In this document: in pieces, positions 62,479 to 64,000 of the stretch
Position numbering within the stretch: the stretch's first letter is position 1
How the letters are laid out: each line of letters begins with the position of its first letter
Assembly: GCF_015222005.1 (NCBI RefSeq)
Contig: NZ_JADFFL010000009.1
Location: forward strand, 1-64,000
Source: Mucilaginibacter myungsuensis
GTDB taxonomy: Bacteria; Bacteroidota; Bacteroidia; Sphingobacteriales; Sphingobacteriaceae
Reading direction: 5' to 3'
DNA length: 64,000 nucleotides
Notes under the pieces: model-generated
What the model was told of the DNA's origin: nothing
Seen by the model: the letters and a program-made list of their open reading frames with translations, nothing else
Database searches by the model: none
Translations under genes and position numbers: made by a program

Positions 62479-63924
62479 TCAGTTCATTAACCCCTTCACC
62501 AATCCTCCCAACACTTTAAAACTCTTATCTACCGCATCGTCATATGGTATCCCAAAGCTTATCCTGATAAAATTGGTAAAGCGGGCATCGGTACTGAATA
62601 TTTGCCCCGGCGCTATGCTGATGTTCTTTTGGATAGCGGCTTTATAGAGTTCAAAAGCGTCGATGCTTTTATCCAGCTCTACCCACAAGGCGTACCCTCC
62701 TGCCGGTCGGCTGATCTTCGTCCCCTCGGGGAAGTAATTATTGATCGCTTGCGAATACTGCAGGTGCTGTGTGTACAGCGCCTTGCGTAGCTTACGCATG
62801 TGCAGATCATACCTCCCCGTCTCAAAAAAATGCGCTACCGCCGCTTGTGTCGGTGTGGCCGAGGTAATGGTATGCATCATTTTGATGTTGATGATCTGCT
62901 GCTTGAACCTGCCGGGGATGCACCAACCTACCCGGTAACCCGGCGCTAAGGATTTGGATACCGACGAACACAACATAACCCAACCCTCGGTATCGTAACT
63001 TTTGCAGGTGCGCGGTCGGCGGTCGCCAAAGTAAATATCGCCGTAAAGATCATCTTCGATCAGCGGGATCTGTCTTTCGGTCACCATGTTCACCAGGCGC
63101 TGCTTGCGCTTATCGCTCATACAACTGCCTACCGGGTTGCTAAAGTTGGTGACGAACAGGCACGCTTTGATGTCGGTCTTATCCATGGCCTGCTCCAGAT
63201 GATCCAGATCTATGCCGGTCTCCGCGTCGACCGGTATCTCCAAAACCTTCAGATCCAAACTCAGCATCACGTTAAAGATCCCAAAATAGGTAGGGCTTTC
63301 TATCGCGACGGTATCACCCGGTTTGGTGACCGCGCGCAAACAAAACAGCAAAGCTTCCTTGCAGCCCTGGGTAGTAACCACATCATCCGCAGTAATGTGC
63401 CCGCCCCAGCTAAAGGCATTCTTGGCGATCTGTTTACGCAAGGCCGGCGTGCCCTGTACCGATTCGTAATGCACATTGGCCGTCGGGCTGTTGCGTATCG
63501 CTTCCATCATCGACTTACTTAACTTAGCCAATGGCAGCAAACTCAAGGGCGGCGCAGCTAAAGACAATCGTAGCACCCCTTCCTCGGCCATGTTGTTGTA
63601 CACCATCGCGATCATGTCCGTCACGCTGGTGGGGCAATGCTCATTGGCGGGCATTTTGGTCTCAGGCAGTTTGACGGAGCGCTGCGCCAAGTACTTCACA
63701 TAATAGCCTGACTTAGTGCGGGCCTCGATCAAACCCATATTCTCTAACTCGGTGTAAGCTTTAAACGCGGTACTGATGCTGATACCCTGCTCTTTGCTTA
63801 ATGCACGTACCGACGGCAGCTTGTCTCCTGCTTTGATCAGTTTCCCGCTTATCTGCTCGGCTATATGTGATACAATACGGCCGTATAAAAAATCGGTTTC
63901 GGGTGTGAGTGATGTGGCTAACAT
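62479..63924 (-). CDS. MocR-family transcriptional regulator (GntR HTH plus aminotransferase-like domain)
   Basis: 481 aa. The GntR winged helix (residues 10-78; DKLPSVRALSKEQGISISTAFKAYTELENMGLIEARTKSG, quoted here only as a region) precedes a type I aminotransferase fold (about 110-475) with SSVSKSLAPGYRVGW providing the PLP Lys. Such proteins sense PLP-linked amines or amino acids. The adjacent target gene would lie upstream, beyond the window edge. Confidence 0.9.
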   Translation of the reverse strand: MLATSLTPETDFLYGRIVSHIAEQISGKLIKAGDKLPSVRALSKEQGISISTAFKAYTELENMGLIEARTKSGYYVKYLAQRSVKLPETKMPANEHCPTSVTDMIAMVYNNMAEEGVLRLSLAAPPLSLLPLAKLSKSMMEAIRNSPTANVHYESVQGTPALRKQIAKNAFSWGGHITADDVVTTQGCKEALLFCLRAVTKPGDTVAIESPTYFGIFNVMLSLDLKVLEIPVDAETGIDLDHLEQAMDKTDIKACLFVTNFSNPVGSCMSDKRKQRLVNMVTERQIPLIEDDLYGDIYFGDRRPRTCKSYDTEGWVMLCSSVSKSLAPGYRVGWCIPGRFKQQIINIKMMHTITSATPTQAAVAHFFETGRYDLHMRKLRKALYTQHLQYSQAINNYFPEGTKISRPAGGYALWVELDKSIDAFELYKAAIQKNISIAPGQIFSTDARFTNFIRISFGIPYDDAVDKSFKVLGGLVKGLMN

Positions 63925-63949
63925 AACAGATCTGTTATGGTCAAAATTA
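63922..63949 (-). promoter_or_regulatory. MocR gene promoter and start-codon palindrome
   Basis: TAATTTTG on the minus strand (63949-63942) is the -7 box. A perfect 18-bp palindrome (63922-63939) covers the expected start site and the ATG itself, indicating autoregulation. Direct repeats tgcatttat at 63981-63989 and 63992-64000 may be activator sites. Confidence 0.55.
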
Positions 63950-64000
63950 ATAATTCTGCATCTGTTTTGCTATTTATTGGTGCATTTATTTTGCATTTAT

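Overview
The window looks like a chromosome segment of a gliding-type Bacteroidota, most likely family Sphingobacteriaceae (Mucilaginibacter or Pedobacter relatives). The genus is an inference from gene content. The evidence is: a type IX secretion effector operon with a gliding-motility C-terminal sorting domain, gldD, TAnnTTTG-type -7 promoter boxes, almost no Shine-Dalgarno sites, DUF4199 and DUF4407 proteins, and secreted sulfatases. Most of the window is ordinary chromosomal backbone.

Layout: (1) 1-9.9 kb, glycan-degrading enzymes (sialate O-acetylesterase, a GH71/99-like protein, two sulfatases, an M28 peptidase) with two small membrane or regulatory genes. (2) 10-14.5 kb, an eight-gene minus-strand run of small stress or effector proteins (GyrI-like, VOC, two DoxX, two SRPBCC, DUF1801, a 69-aa protein), divergent from a GlxA-type AraC regulator. 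(3) 14.6-25.4 kb, a secreted Pro/Lys/Arg peptide, miaE, lipoproteins, PAP2 phosphatase, dxs, scpA, glyA and a large hybrid histidine kinase abutting glyA. (4) 25.5-37 kb, a comF/orphan/phosphoesterase operon, lutB with a reductase gene, a GT2/UPF0104 membrane pair, a SNF2 helicase, DUF4407 and a rhodanese. (5) 37-47 kb, a polytopic membrane protein, dipeptide epimerase, aroE-gldD, an MBL hydrolase, a LolC-like permease, rbfA, M23 peptidase and a MazG-like protein. (6) 47-60 kb, a three-gene type IX secretion operon: a 3216-aa repeat adhesin, a PorP/SprF partner and an OmpA-family protein. (7) 60-64 kb, a decayed glycosyltransferase relic, a LuxR response regulator, a hicAB toxin-antitoxin module with visible operators, and a MocR regulator.

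The least explained material lies between genes. Four intergenic gaps hold 7-nt periodic repeats; in three of them complementary arms face each other across a spacer, and in two or three each locus has its own heptamer. GC-rich REP-like cruciforms begin exactly at the stop codon of one gene and end next to the start of the following one. One of these appears to be interrupted by a 371-bp element with 16-bp terminal inverted repeats. A TAnnTTTG box sits exactly 6 nt before the ATG of three unrelated genes, which predicts leaderless mRNAs. No rRNA, tRNA or CRISPR array was seen.
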